Counted from the stretch's first letter, positions 1-8,469 are shown. The stretch: 22,500 nucleotides of DNA from Symbiodinium natans (GCA_905221605.1 CAJNDS010001557.1:947501-970000); one strand, 5' to 3'. Numbers and translations are program-made. The notes: a model not told the origin generated them from the sequence alone.

Positions 1-29
1 CCTTGAACGTCCTGAAGCCTCAAGCGTTA

Positions 30-360
30 CGGGTGTGGGGCTAGGGGTTTAGGGTGTAAGGTTTCGTGTTTAGAGTTTGGGGTTTAGGGTGTAGGGTTTA
101 ACCGAACACCCTATCCGGGTTTGAAAGTTCCAGTCCCTCAGCCCCCCATGCCCCCCCGCCCCCCAACCCCGTAACTTTTTCCCCATACCCTAAACCCAAA
201 AACTTAAACCCTAGATCCTAAGACCCAACTTGTTCAACTTATTAAATGTTAAACGCCCCTAAAACATAAACCCTGAACCCTAAACCCAAACCCTGAACTC
301 CTCTCAGGGGAAACCTGGTGGGCTGCAAGGCCCCCGCTGCTCCTGCCATCTTTCATGCAG
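30..360. repeat. Scattered telomere-like repeat DNA
   Basis: TTTAGGG-like units (40-100) and CCCTAAA-like units (185-300) with other sequence between. Probable intron of the + strand host gene. Confidence 0.5.
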
Positions 361-390
361 CTGTCGAGGTTGACTTTGCGCGGCTTTGGG
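361..390 (+). CDS. Candidate host exon (AVEVDFARLWG)
   Basis: A pyrimidine-rich acceptor (CCATCTTTCATGCAG) is followed by 30 bp that read as EVDFARLW in phase 1 at both ends. The donor is G|GTTTAG, the first heptamer of the following telomere-like repeat. Short, so individually weak; supported by the chain of phase-compatible islands downstream. Product unknown. Confidence 0.35.
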
Positions 391-718
391 GTTTAGGGTT
401 TAAGGTTTAGGGTTTACGAGAAGGGGGTTATAGGGTCGAGGGCTGGGTGTGAGATGCTGTTTAAGGTCGTTTAGGGTGGCTTTTCCAAGGCCTTTAGGAA
501 TCTCAAGCTCCCCCTAACCCCCCAAAGCCCCCAAGCCATCAACCCCGTTAAATCTCCAAAACCTCAAAGCTCCCTACAAACCCCCAAACCCCCAAACCCC
601 CAAACCCCCAAACCCCCAAACCCCAAACCCCTAAACCCTACAAACCCCCAAAACCCCTAAACCCTGCAAACCCCCAAACCCCAAGAATCAAGGCATCGGG
701 CTTCCTCCCCAGTTCCAG
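391..718. repeat. Mixed TTTAGGG and CCCCCAAA repeats
   Basis: TTTAGGG units at 391-420, then a run of CCCCCAAA-type octamers at 575-685. No gene seen; probable intron. Confidence 0.6.
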
Positions 719-720
719 AG

Positions 721-791
721 GTGGCATGGCGGGTGGCTTCGGCTACGACGCGGGGCCTTGGGGCGGCGCGGCCGGGCTTGCGCAGATGCAG
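721..791 (+). CDS. Candidate host exon, Gly/Ala-rich
   Basis: A GC-rich island in repeat DNA, reading GMAGGFGYDAGPWGGAAG and onward to LAQMQ. The acceptor lies after CTTCCTCCCCAGTTCCAGAG, and the likely donor is CAG|GCAAGG, a GC-type donor of the kind dinoflagellates use. Its composition (Gly, Ala, Met, PW) matches the islands at 1488 and 13608, suggesting one disordered, Gly/Met-rich protein region. Confidence 0.5.
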
Positions 792-1487
792 GCAAGGAGA
801 CCTACAATCCCAAACCCCAAAGGGTTTAGGGTTTAGGGTTGAGAGTTGAGGGTTTAGGGTTGAGGGTTTAGGGTTTAGGGTTTAGGGTCTTAAGCCCTAG
901 AAGCCCGAAGCCCTAACAACACCTCATGAGGGCTCATACAGGTGCGTGGGTCGCAGGGAGTTTAGGGTTTTGAGGGTTGAGGGTACAGGTTTTGGGATTT
1001 TGGGGGGAGGGCGGGCTGGGGGCGATGTTCAGACAGCATTTTACGGTCAGTGAGCGAGTTTTTGCTTTTGGGGATGATCAGAGAAGTTTTGCCCAAGGAC
1101 CTCGCATAGCTGAAGCTCGCCTACGCCTGACCCACATTCCGGAACCCCAAACATCCTCAATCCCGGGCGGGGGGGGGGGGGGGGGGGGCTGCGGATCCCG
1201 AACCAACCAACAAGAACAAACGAACAGCACTTTTATCTGCCGGGGTTTATAGGGTTGTTAAGGTTGTTAGGGTTCATAGGGTTTATAGGGCTCAGGGTTG
1301 AGGGAGGAGCCACCCTAAACCCCAACCACCAACTTCAGATTCAAACAAAAGCCCTAAGCACCATGTTTGTTGGTTGTTGGTGTTTAGGATTTGTAGAATC
1401 ATGTATGGTTTCTCAAAGTCTGAACGATTGTAGCGCCTCCCCTCGTGCTCAGGGAGGTTTAAGGACCAAGAGCGTCAAAGCGCCCAG
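792..1487. repeat. TTTAGGG blocks and a poly-G tract
   Basis: TTTAGGG blocks at 822-890 and 958-985, an uninterrupted poly-G of about 20 bases at 1168-1188, and degenerate repeats to about 1330. No supported gene; probable intron. Confidence 0.55.
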
Positions 1488-1578
1488 GCCGCGGGATACG
1501 GCCCTTGGCACCAGATGGGCATGGGCCCTCGGGCGGGTATGGGCACACCGATGGACTGGACCGCCCTCGCCTCGGACG
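1488..1578 (+). CDS. Candidate host exon, Gly/Met-rich
   Basis: After the acceptor CGCCCAG it reads AAGYGPWHQMGMGPRAGMG, then TPMDWTALASD, and ends G|GTGCGTG, a good donor. It begins in phase 0, matching the end of the 721-791 exon, and ends in phase 1, matching the start of the next. Function not recognised. Confidence 0.5.
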
Positions 1579-2045
1579 GTGCGTGTGCGGTGTGAGGCGA
1601 GGTGGGGCTAAGACGGCTTTAAGACGAGCAGGCCCTTCGGCTATTCTTCACCACCACAAAAATTTTCAAAACCCCCTAAAAAGCCAAAAAAAGGCCTTGA
1701 GTTTCCCCACATTTTTGAAGGCTTCTAGGCGACTGAGAAATTGAGGTTGCCAATGGTTCAGGGGTTCAGGGGTGAGGCGCCCCATATATTATAAGACATC
1801 AGCCCCGGATCCCCACACCCTTTGGGGTGGTTGAGGAACTCAACAGAAGCTGAAGGGCTCTCACCATTCCCCAAAAGCGCTCCCCACCCAAACCCTGGAA
1901 TCCCTAAACCCTAAACCCTAAACCCTAAAGGCCAGAGTATGGCCCAGAGAGTGTCTCGAACCCAAAGCCCTCAAGCTCAGGCCTCCGTTTTGGGAGCCAA
2001 GAATCCGGGTTTAGGGTTTAGGGTTTAGGGTTTAGGGTTTAGGGT
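1579..2045. repeat. Probable intron with CCCTAAA and TTTAGGG blocks
   Basis: CCCTAAA at 1905-1928 and TTTAGGG at 2009-2044, in opposite orientation. No gene seen. Confidence 0.5.
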
Positions 2046-2046
2046 T

Positions 2047-2133
2047 GGGATGTTCCCCCCTTTTCTAACAGTCTTAGTAGGGGGGCACTACAATCCCTAG
2101 TATGGACTGTTTAGTATAAGGGGGAACATCCCC
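2047..2133. repeat. 87-bp MITE-like inverted repeat
   Basis: The left arm (2047-2073) starts GGGATGTTCCCCCC and ends CTAACAGTC. The right arm (2105-2133) is its inverted partner, GACTGTTTAG...GGGGAACATCCCC. A related inverted repeat lies at 13795-13963. Non-coding, probably a miniature transposon. Confidence 0.65.
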
Positions 2134-2168
2134 AGTTCAGGGGCCACTTCTTCCTTTCTTAAAGGCAG

Positions 2169-2204
2169 GCTCCGTTCCGGCGCATGAGCCCACTATCAGT
2201 ACAG
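2169..2204 (+). CDS. Candidate host exon before the transposon
   Basis: Acceptor CTTCCTTTCTTAAAGGCAG with a clear pyrimidine tract. 36 bp read SVPAHEPTIST in phase 1 at both ends. Donor ACAG|GTGTTT. The following intron would contain the whole 10.9-kb transposon. Confidence 0.45.
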
Positions 2205-2316
2205 GTGTTTTTCAGACTCGAGACCCCTGAGCACCCTGAGCCCGAAACACAATAACCCTCAGCCCGACAGACCCTCATGTATCCATCATCGACGCTCTAA
2301 ACCCTGAACTCGAAGT

Positions 2317-2463
2317 CCTAAACCCTAAACCCTAAACCCTAACCCCTAACCCCTAACCCCTAACCCCTAAACCCTAAACCCTAAACCCTAAACCCTAAAC
2401 CCTAAACCCTAAACCCTAAACCCTAAACCCTAAACCCTAAACCCTAAACCCTAAACCCTAAAC
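2317..2463. repeat. CCCTAAA array, nearly perfect
   Basis: About 20 units, with a short block of the variant CCCCTAA at 2339-2368. Uniformity suggests recent expansion or gene conversion. Confidence 0.9.
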
Positions 2464-2550
2464 GCCAATGGTTCGCCCCCATCACTCTCCCCCTCGCAAG
2501 GTTGGAGGTTGAGGGTTCCCCGCCCCTCCTTACCCTAAACTAGCTTCAGA

Positions 2551-2609
2551 GTTTAGGGTTTAGGGTTTAGGGTTTAGGGCGTAGGGCGTAGGGCGTAGGG
2601 CGTAGGGTG
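2551..2609. repeat. TTTAGGG array grading into GTAGGGC at the transposon edge
   Basis: Four TTTAGGG units, then five GTAGGGC-type units ending right at the left TIR. The transposon therefore appears to have inserted into or beside a telomere-like array. Confidence 0.8.
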
Positions 2610-2611
2610 TA

Positions 2612-2646
2612 CCCTGGGCATCCGTTATTGATTCTAATCAATAAAC
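2612..2646 (+). repeat. Left terminal inverted repeat
   Basis: The outer 12 bp are CCCTGGGCATCC, followed by a near-perfect palindrome (9-bp arms TTATTGATT / AATCAATAA, 2-bp centre) and AAC. It matches the reverse complement of 13520-13554 except at two positions. Preceded by TA at 2610-2611 and by degenerate TTTAGGG-like DNA. Confidence 0.9.
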
Positions 2647-2880
2647 TTTTATTGATATTGATCCATGGTTTTTTTCATATATTATATATTGAAGATGATG
2701 GTGTTGTAATCAATATACATATTCAATACGAATCACCCTACAAAACAAGCTGAAATTCCATATATTTGCATATGAAAAGCACCTTCAAAATCAATAGCAA
2801 AACTCGATAAATGCATACCAAAAACCACTAAATCTACATCTATATATATGTATATATCATCTTGAAAATCAGTCCAAAAT
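2627..2880. repeat. Left AT-rich subterminal zone with ATTGAT motifs
   Basis: A strongly AT-rich stretch containing at least six ATTGAT/ATCAAT hexamers, including those in the TIR palindrome, plus TATATA runs near 2842-2860. The mirror zone at the other end has the same motif. In CACTA-like transposons, repeated subterminal motifs are transposase-binding sites; that role here is inferred. Confidence 0.6.
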
Positions 2881-3009
2881 TAATGCCTAAACCCTAAACC
2901 CTAAACCTAAACCTTGGGGGCTCTTTCTACTCAGCTTGCCGCAGGCAAGTCTCTTGGCCACGGCCTCTTAGGCTGCAGCAACGGTGTGAAACCCTTTGCT
3001 CCAGGGCGC

Positions 3010-5079
3010 CCTTTCCTCAAGGGCCGACAGCCTTTTCACAAGGATGCCATCCTTTTCTCAAGGGTCTTCTTCCTCCTCTTCCTTGCCAATGCAGAAGCCC
3101 GGCCTTGTAAGCTGGAAGTGCAGCAGCAGCTTCCACTTATCGGCCACTTTGCAGCTGATCCGTGTAGACTTGAGCCCGAAGGCGGTGCTGTGTGCTATGC
3201 GGGACATGGCACCCACGTAGTCTTCGGACCGGAAGTTCCAGTGGAAGCGGGGATTCATGTCCTTAGAGGACAGGATCATGTGCTGGTAGCTGTGGTGCTT
3301 GTGCACGACATGGAAGAGGTTCCTTTCCTCAAGGATACTCCAGTCATGCAAGTCCGCATAAAGCCCGCAGAATTGATCAATGCCCAGGTCCCAGGCTCTG
3401 TTGTACTCTTCCTCGGAAAGAAACATGGGTGCCTGGTCAAAGAGGTCGTTGAGGTCACAGAAAGCTTGTAGGCACTGCTTCATCTGCTGCTCGTGCCTTT
3501 TACCAAGGTCCGTGAGCAGCGACTTGAGCACAGGCAACAAAGCCGGGGCAAGGTGTTTCAACTCTGCTGCTTTGACTCCCAGGAAAGGGTGCGACTTGTA
3601 CGGAGCAAGGGGGTCGCAGAACATGGACAGCCGAAGATTTGTGAGGCGGCAAGCAGTCTTGTTGGCCTGGTAGACCTTCTGCACTTCAGAGAAGACGACC
3701 CCCAATCTCTGAGCCGGCGGCACCGAGCATGTGGCTCCCTTGCCCTCGTAGTAACACAAATAGTGCAACAAGGAGCCAAGGAGATGGCTCCCGACGCCTT
3801 TGCCGTAAACGACATGCAAGGCGTCGTGTCGCACTAATCGTGTCGTCACTCCAGGAATGGAGAAGAGGGGATGGGAGCGGCTGCCTTTTCCCAAGGCGGC
3901 TTCGCCTTTTCTCAAGGCGGCAGCCGTGTCGAAGTGCTCGTAGGATTGCTTCTCCCACCTGAGCTCCTTCACACTTTTACCAAGTGGACACGGCTGCTTC
4001 TTGAACACCGGTCGCTGGCAGCCGCACTCGAAACAAGGGAACTTGTTGTTCCAATGCGGCAAGTGCAGAACGTTGGAGTAGAAGTCTTGATCCCCTTGAA
4101 TACTCCAAATGACTGCCCTGTACCCTTTAAACAAGGGCTTCCCGGCGTCTTCGGCGAACTTGGCGAACTCTTTTACCAAGGGCTCGCCATTCGGACCCGC
4201 CGTTGGGTGGAAGCCTTTTAGCAAGGCTTCGAAGGACCACCGCATCAACTCGTACATCGGGGTCCATGTGTCCTCGCTGGTGGCCGATTTCGGCCACACG
4301 GCCATGTGAAGGTGGGAGTCCAAGCTCGACTTCTGATTCAGCAAGGACCCCCAGGACCAGCACATTAAACTGTCTCGCTGCTGGTACTCCACTCCGTCGG
4401 CGTGGATGTAGAGTGGGATCGTCCGATCTTTCTTTTGAACCCTTTTATCAAGGGCTATAGGGTGCATGTCCAGGCGGTCGTCCTGGACACCTTCCACTCC
4501 ATCCCAGAAGCTCGCCAAACCCGAAGTCGCGAAGACCGCATGAAACTCGTCCGGATAAAATTGCCCCAGTTCTGCAAACACAACATGCGGCAACATCATG
4601 GCGGCCTGGGCACTGTCCTTAGTGCCCGACTTCGGGTCGAGGCACTGCACTTTTAGCAAGTGGGCAGGGGTCATCCGGCTCCTTTTACCAAGGAGCCGGA
4701 GCAGGTCTCGGGAAATGTTCCCTTTATGCCTGCTGAAGGAGCCTGCTTGGCCCAGAGCCACCAACTCCGGATGGCCTGCTCCATCTAAAGTGGCACAACG
4801 GGCCAGGTCAGCTACCATCGTAGCTGACACCAAGCCCTTGCACCACAGCTCTAGGAGCCGACTCCTGATCCTTTTCGCAAGGATCAGAGCCCAGACCCGT
4901 TTCCCAGGGGTCTGGGCTCGCTGCTTCGCCAGCTGCCACCTCAGCTTCAACCTTCTGTCGCTGCCATCCTCGTAGTCTTTTCGCTTTCCTGCCCGTCTCC
5001 ATGCAGCACTGCAGGATAGCCTTTTCTCAAGGCTGCCTAGGCCTTTCAGCAAGGCTTAGGAAAAACCATTCCTCAAGGC
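3010..5079. repeat. Hairpin family, cluster in and around gene 1
   Basis: Copies of CCTTTTNNCAAGG or close variants start at 3010, 3031, 3051, 3322, 3496, 3884, 3905, 4124, 4169 (imperfect), 4214, 4441, 4681, 4870, 5020 and 5042. Two copies have the changed stem CACTT...AAGTG (3972-3986 and 4648-4662), and there is a decayed copy at 5067. The longest stems are GGCTCCTT/AAGGAGCC at 4677 and TGATCCTT/AAGGATCA at 4867. Flanking bases extend the palindrome differently in each copy. In gene 1 they translate to L-x-K-G or L-x-K-R. Confidence 0.85.
3058..5052 (-). CDS. Gene 1: Tnp2/KDZ-like DDE transposase of the element
   Basis: A 664-residue open frame, likely the enzyme that moves the element. 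Landmarks: IHADGV with D219; WSIQGDQDF with D321/D323 followed by a Cys cluster (C340, C343, C345); RHDALHVV with D410 followed by a GSHLLGSLL segment; and near the C-terminus NPRFHW...SEDYVG with E610. This order (acidic residue after a beta strand, then D plus a short zinc-knuckle-like CxxCxC, then DxLH...G, then NPR...ED) resembles CACTA Tnp2 and Kyakuja/Dileera/Zisupton/Plavaka transposases and related dinoflagellate proteins. Start problem: the frame opens at TTG after an in-frame TAA at 5056-5058, and the first in-frame ATG is at 4818 (586 residues). An ATG at 5002 is in another frame. About 17 hairpin copies fall in or beside the gene. The stop TGA lies inside a hairpin (3051-3063). The transposase call is moderate; the exact family is not settled. 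Confidence 0.7.
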   Translation of the reverse strand: MLKGLGSLEKRLSCSAAWRRAGKRKDYEDGSDRRLKLRWQLAKQRAQTPGKRVWALILAKRIRSRLLELWCKGLVSATMVADLARCATLDGAGHPELVALGQAGSFSRHKGNISRDLLRLLGKRSRMTPAHLLKVQCLDPKSGTKDSAQAAMMLPHVVFAELGQFYPDEFHAVFATSGLASFWDGVEGVQDDRLDMHPIALDKRVQKKDRTIPLYIHADGVEYQQRDSLMCWSWGSLLNQKSSLDSHLHMAVWPKSATSEDTWTPMYELMRWSFEALLKGFHPTAGPNGEPLVKEFAKFAEDAGKPLFKGYRAVIWSIQGDQDFYSNVLHLPHWNNKFPCFECGCQRPVFKKQPCPLGKSVKELRWEKQSYEHFDTAAALRKGEAALGKGSRSHPLFSIPGVTTRLVRHDALHVVYGKGVGSHLLGSLLHYLCYYEGKGATCSVPPAQRLGVVFSEVQKVYQANKTACRLTNLRLSMFCDPLAPYKSHPFLGVKAAELKHLAPALLPVLKSLLTDLGKRHEQQMKQCLQAFCDLNDLFDQAPMFLSEEEYNRAWDLGIDQFCGLYADLHDWSILEERNLFHVVHKHHSYQHMILSSKDMNPRFHWNFRSEDYVGAMSRIAHSTAFGLKSTRISCKVADKWKLLLHFQLTRPGFCIGKEEEEEDP

Positions 5080-5120
5080 ACGGCTAGAAGAGTTTAGGAC
5101 TTTAGGGCTGAGGCTTTCCT

Positions 5121-5238
5121 GCAGGGTCTGAGCCTTGAGCTTAAAGCTTTAGGGGCCAAGAACGTGCTGTGAAGCTTGTGCAGAGGCTGCAGGGTCTCAG
5201 GCTGGGGCTTAAAGCTTCAGGGTCCCAGAACCTACTCT
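5121..5238. repeat. Imperfect tandem pair upstream of gene 1
   Basis: 5121-5171 and 5189-5238 share the order GCAGGGTCT...GCTTAAAGCTT...CAGAAC/AAGAAC...CT. About 50 bp each, diverged. They lie between genes 2 and 1, in the likely upstream region of gene 1. The rest of 5080-5560 shows no gene I can support. Confidence 0.45.
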
Positions 5239-5563
5239 GCTCACTCTACCTGGGGCCGAAACTGCAGGCAGGGGCGGCTTCAGTAGCAAGCAGGAAGCAA
5301 ACACGACCTACACGAAACACTTGCCGGCAGCATATATAATGTTTCTTCAAGTGGGAACAGCAGGAATGCTGGGTCTCGGAAAACAGCAAGCTATAAGCCG
5401 GTGCAACAAGAACACAAATGTATTTAGTCATGGGTATATCTAGAAATCTTTTTCTAAAACCACTAGAAAGACCATGCCCCGGCTGATGCTGAAATTTGCT
5501 ATGCAGTGACACACGTGTGAGACGACAGCCTTTCAGCGGTCGCCAACACCGGTCACAGGGCGA

Positions 5564-6883
5564 CCTTTTAGCAAGGTCGCCCGCACAGGCGCTCAGGGAG
5601 AACCTCGAGGCCCCCTTTTCTCAAGGTAGGGCCCTTGTAAAGCAAAACTGCTCAAAGTGCCGGAGAGCCTTTTCTCAAGGCTGTGGAGGGCCCTCCAGCA
5701 GAGGACCCTTGTCAAGCAAAACTGCAGCAAAGGCAGACTTCTCACTTTTTCGAGGAAGCCTTCGAGGCAGTCTTTCTGGCCAGCTGGTTCAGCTCTTTGG
5801 CTTCGTCTTTGGCGGCTTTAGCAGCCGCAGCTGCTTCGGTGAGAAGCTCTTTGAGGCCCTTGAAGGAAAGCCCCTTCTCTTTCTTGACCAGCACAACTTT
5901 CAGGGCTTCGTGGTACTTGTAGCAGTCTGCCAAAGTGGCCTCTGCTTCCTTCTTCGCCACTTTCGTGAGTCGCTTGCTGGCGGTCGCCATTTTGATTGCT
6001 GCCTCCAAATCCGAGCCTTCCCGAGACATCTGATCTCGCGCTTTCTTGGCTTTCCCGAGTGCCTTGTGCCAGCTTTCCTCGGTCTCCTCTTCCTCGACTT
6101 TGCCGTCCTGAAGGGCCAGCTGGTTGTCCTCCTTTTCCTGAAGAGCTTGCTGTCCCTTGGCAGAGCCTTTGCCTTTCTTGCCCCAGTCGCCTTTTCCCAA
6201 GGCCTTTCCTCCGCCGCCGCCCTTTCCTTTGCCTTTTCCTTCCTGCACGTCTTGAAGCAGAAGGGCAAGGTCCTTGCTCTTCCACTTCTGAAACTCGGAC
6301 TCGTCATCTTCTTGCGGCTTGTACTCCTGAGCCAAGGACCACTCCTTCTTGGAGTTCACCGTGCTGTGCTTCTTCACATCACCCAAGTCCCGGTAATTCC
6401 ACACATTGGCCGTCCAAGGATCCTGCCTGTACTGGATCCTTCCGGACTCCAAGTGGAGGAGAAACTCCTGTTCGCTGAAGGCCTGGAGCATTTGCTGCTC
6501 GCTTTTCCACACCTCCCTTTTAACAAGGGAGTTGTTCGCTGAGAAGGACTCCTGCACCGTCAGGAACTTCGGATGCTCCTTTTTCACAAGGAACATGGCA
6601 GTGGCATTGCCTTTCTCCGTCTTGGAGAGGGCATCGTACTTTTCCTTCTCCTCGGGGTTCTGGTTGAGAAACGTCTGGTGGCGACTCCAGGCGGCACTGT
6701 GCTCCTTTTTCGTCATGGCACCTTTTAGCAAGGCCGCCGCCTCCTCCGCCGTCGCTTCCTTTCCCACGGCTTCGACTTTCTCGGACAGCTTCAGCTTCCC
6801 TAGCTTGGCTAGGTTCCTGGCTTTCAGGGATACCTTTAAGATCCCTGCCGGCTTCCGCTGCACAGCCCTACCTTTTACCAAGG
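5564..6883. repeat. Hairpin family, cluster in and after gene 2
   Basis: Copies start at 5564, 5614 and 5668 (beyond the stop of gene 2) and at 6190, 6516, 6578 (one extra T), 6721 and 6871 within the gene. Examples: CGACCTT...AAGGTCG at 5562 and CTCCCTT...AAGGGAG at 6513. The central bases keep the TTTNNC pattern. Confidence 0.8.
5631..5733. repeat. Duplicated segment after the stop of gene 2
   Basis: GCCCTTGTAAAGCAAAACTG (5630-5649) and ACCCTTGTCAAGCAAAACTG (5705-5724) are near copies about 75 bp apart, interleaved with hairpins. Probably a small tandem duplication in the 3' region of gene 2. Confidence 0.5.
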
Positions 6884-6926
6884 CAGAGCCTTTGGCCTTC
6901 ATGGCCTTTTTCACGTTTTTTCCCAT
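5742..6926 (-). CDS. Gene 2: lysine-rich protein of unknown function
   Basis: 394 residues from the ATG at 6926; the frame stays open a little further upstream without another ATG. I do not recognise a catalytic domain. The N-terminus is very basic (MGKNVKKAMKAKG). A central part rich in W, Y and charged residues (EVWKSEQQMLQAFSEQEFL, then SGRIQYRQDPWTANVWNYRD) looks like a folded module recurring in dinoflagellate predicted proteins. A Gly/Lys-rich linker (GKGKGKGGGGGK) follows, then an Ala/Lys/Glu coiled-coil-like tail ending in SKASSKK. A nucleic-acid-binding accessory role is inference from composition. Hairpins inside the gene encode ALVKG, LLKG, SLVKR and ALGKG. The next gene upstream on the same strand is over 2 kb away. 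Three hairpins follow the stop. Confidence 0.7.
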   Translation of the reverse strand: MGKNVKKAMKAKGSALVKGRAVQRKPAGILKVSLKARNLAKLGKLKLSEKVEAVGKEATAEEAAALLKGAMTKKEHSAAWSRHQTFLNQNPEEKEKYDALSKTEKGNATAMFLVKKEHPKFLTVQESFSANNSLVKREVWKSEQQMLQAFSEQEFLLHLESGRIQYRQDPWTANVWNYRDLGDVKKHSTVNSKKEWSLAQEYKPQEDDESEFQKWKSKDLALLLQDVQEGKGKGKGGGGGKALGKGDWGKKGKGSAKGQQALQEKEDNQLALQDGKVEEEETEESWHKALGKAKKARDQMSREGSDLEAAIKMATASKRLTKVAKKEAEATLADCYKYHEALKVVLVKKEKGLSFKGLKELLTEAAAAAKAAKDEAKELNQLARKTASKASSKK

Positions 6927-6940
6927 GGCTCCGGGGATTC

Positions 6941-6954
6941 GCTGTACACTAGCT
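6941..6954 (-). promoter_or_regulatory. Candidate trans-splice acceptor upstream of gene 2
   Basis: The minus strand reads AGCTAGTGTACAGC, ending 14 bp before the gene 2 ATG at 6926. It shares GTGTACAGC and AGCTAGTGT with the region before gene 3, in permuted order. Likely a shared 5'-end signal of the element's genes. Confidence 0.35.
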
Positions 6955-6984
6955 ATATACTTGATCTCTGCAGCTGCGACCAAA

Positions 6985-7553
6985 AATCTCGATCAGGAGC
7001 AGTCCTTTAGCTACACAATACTGCATGCATGCACGTACCATGACACAACACGAAACACCACGAGAGAGCAGCAAAAACGGACCCTAGCCCCAACCCTACA
7101 CCACATGTACGACCCTATAATATGCATATATATGTATATAGACAGATACATAGATGTAGTCTTAAACACTCAACCGACCCTAAACCCCAAGCCCTAAACC
7201 CTCGACCCTAATCCCTACACCTTAGAACCGAAAGGCCTTACAGCTTAAACCCCAACATCTAAAGCCTGCACCTCAAACCCTAAACCCGACACCTTAGACC
7301 CCAAACCCCAGTTTCTGATAATCCTCTTACCAATGATTATGTGTCTGGTTTAGGGATCCTTGTGCCGTTGGGGTGGCCTGGGTTGGCCTGGGTTGGGCTC
7401 GGTTGGGTTTGCTTAAGAATCTGGTTTGGTGTAGCATGTGGTGTGGTTTGGTCTCGTGTGTTTTGATGTGTTGGCATCTATTGGGTTGGGTTGGCTGTGG
7501 TGTCGTTTCCTGTGCTTTGGTGTGGTGTGCTTTGGTTGTTGTCGTCTCTTATG
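6985..7553. other. Gene-free stretch upstream of gene 2
   Basis: No gene seen. It holds a TATA-rich stretch (7119-7155), scattered CCCTAAA-like heptamers (7178-7300) and a G/T-rich low-complexity part (7365-7550) built on GGTTGGG and GTGGTGT. Confidence 0.5.
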
Positions 7554-7766
7554 GTTTAGGGTTTAGGGTTTAGGGTTTAGAGTTAAGGGTTTAGGGTTTA
7601 GGGTTTAGGGTTAAGGGTTAAGGGCTTAAGGGTTAAGGGTTAAGGGTTAAGGGTTCAGGGTTCAGGGTTCAGGGTTAAGGGTTAAGGGTTAAGGGTTTAG
7701 GGTTTAGGGTTTAGGGTTAAGGGTTAAGGGTTTAGGGTTTAGGGTTTAGGGTTTAGGGTTTAGGGC
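7554..7766. repeat. TTTAGGG array inside the transposon
   Basis: About 30 units of TTTAGGG with TTAAGGG and TTCAGGG variants in blocks (7620-7690), which suggests local spread of variant units. It lies inside the TIR-bounded element, so it is not a chromosome end. Confidence 0.85.
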
Positions 7767-7919
7767 TGCTGGTCTCCTGCTATGCTGCCAGTGTGTCTGC
7801 TTGCTTTCTATGTCGTGGTTTGCTTGGTTTGTGATTGTAAATTCCTGCCATTGTGTTGGTGTCGGCTGTTAATGACACTTTGTTGAGGTGTGTTTCCTTT
7901 TGATTCCTGTCTGTTTCGC

Positions 7920-8307
7920 CCTTGGGAAAAGGGTGAAACAAATCTGGACCGGGGTTTTATGTCACGGGGAACGACCCGAACAAACCTGATCAAATCTGAT
8001 CAAATCTGATCAAAACCTGATCAAACCTGATCAAACCTGATCAAAACATGGTTTGATCAGGTTTTGATCAGATTTGATCAGGTTTGATCAGGTTTGATCA
8101 GATTTGATCAGGTTCTTTCGGTTCTGTTTTGGATGACATCGTGGTGGATTGGGCCTTGATAAAAGGTCCAATCAATCAAGTATTTTTGGTATTTTGTGGG
8201 CCAAGGCTGGACATAATTGTTTTGGCGTGGGCTCGGTTTTGTTGCTCCAGGCGGTTTGTGCGCTATCAGCTGGTTCGGGAACCAAACAAATAATCCTTTA
8301 AGCAAGG
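7920..8307. repeat. Hairpin family, intergenic copies including two inverted ones
   Basis: Two copies run in the opposite orientation, CCTTGGGAAAAGG at 7920 and CCTTGATAAAAGG at 8154, with long stems interrupted by one mismatch (TTTC-g-CCCTT / AAGGG-t-GAAA and GATTGG-g-CCTT / AAGG-t-CCAATC). A third, CCTTTAAGCAAGG at 8295, has the usual orientation. They lie in the gene-poor centre of the transposon. Confidence 0.7.
7985..8116. repeat. GATC-rich 10-bp repeat forming a long palindrome
   Basis: Left arm: CTGATCAAAC/T repeated about seven times at 10-11-bp spacing. The sequence turns at ATGG (8047-8050), and the right arm is the reverse complement, GTTTGATCAG repeated. Each unit is itself centred on the TGATCA palindrome. 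The whole could fold as a hairpin of about 60 bp per arm. Confidence 0.85.
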
Positions 8308-8469
8308 ACCATTTATTTGGTTTCGGGCTTACTGTGTCTTGTATGTTTGCCCGGGGGGGGGGGGCAGTTTTGCGCGCTACGACCCCTCCCGTCCCCAGAC
8401 CATGCACAAAAAAACAAGGACCAACAGCAAAAACAAAGTAGCTCCAACTCTACACCATTTTTACTCCCT

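Noticed and set aside
2317-2463. A true chromosome end
   Set aside because: Arrays occur in both orientations throughout, with coding islands and a transposon between them; they are interstitial.
2914-3471. A 185-residue + strand frame opposite the end of gene 1
   Set aside because: Overlaps the conserved C-terminal transposase motifs on the other strand.
5496-6542. A 348-residue + strand frame opposite gene 2
   Set aside because: Phe/Leu-rich antisense shadow of a Lys-rich gene; no upstream signal.
6983-7000. A spliced-leader relic upstream of gene 2
   Set aside because: ATTTTTGG is shared with the leader, but the flanks do not match.
7985-8116. CRISPR array
   Set aside because: Units are contiguous 10-bp palindromes without unique spacers.
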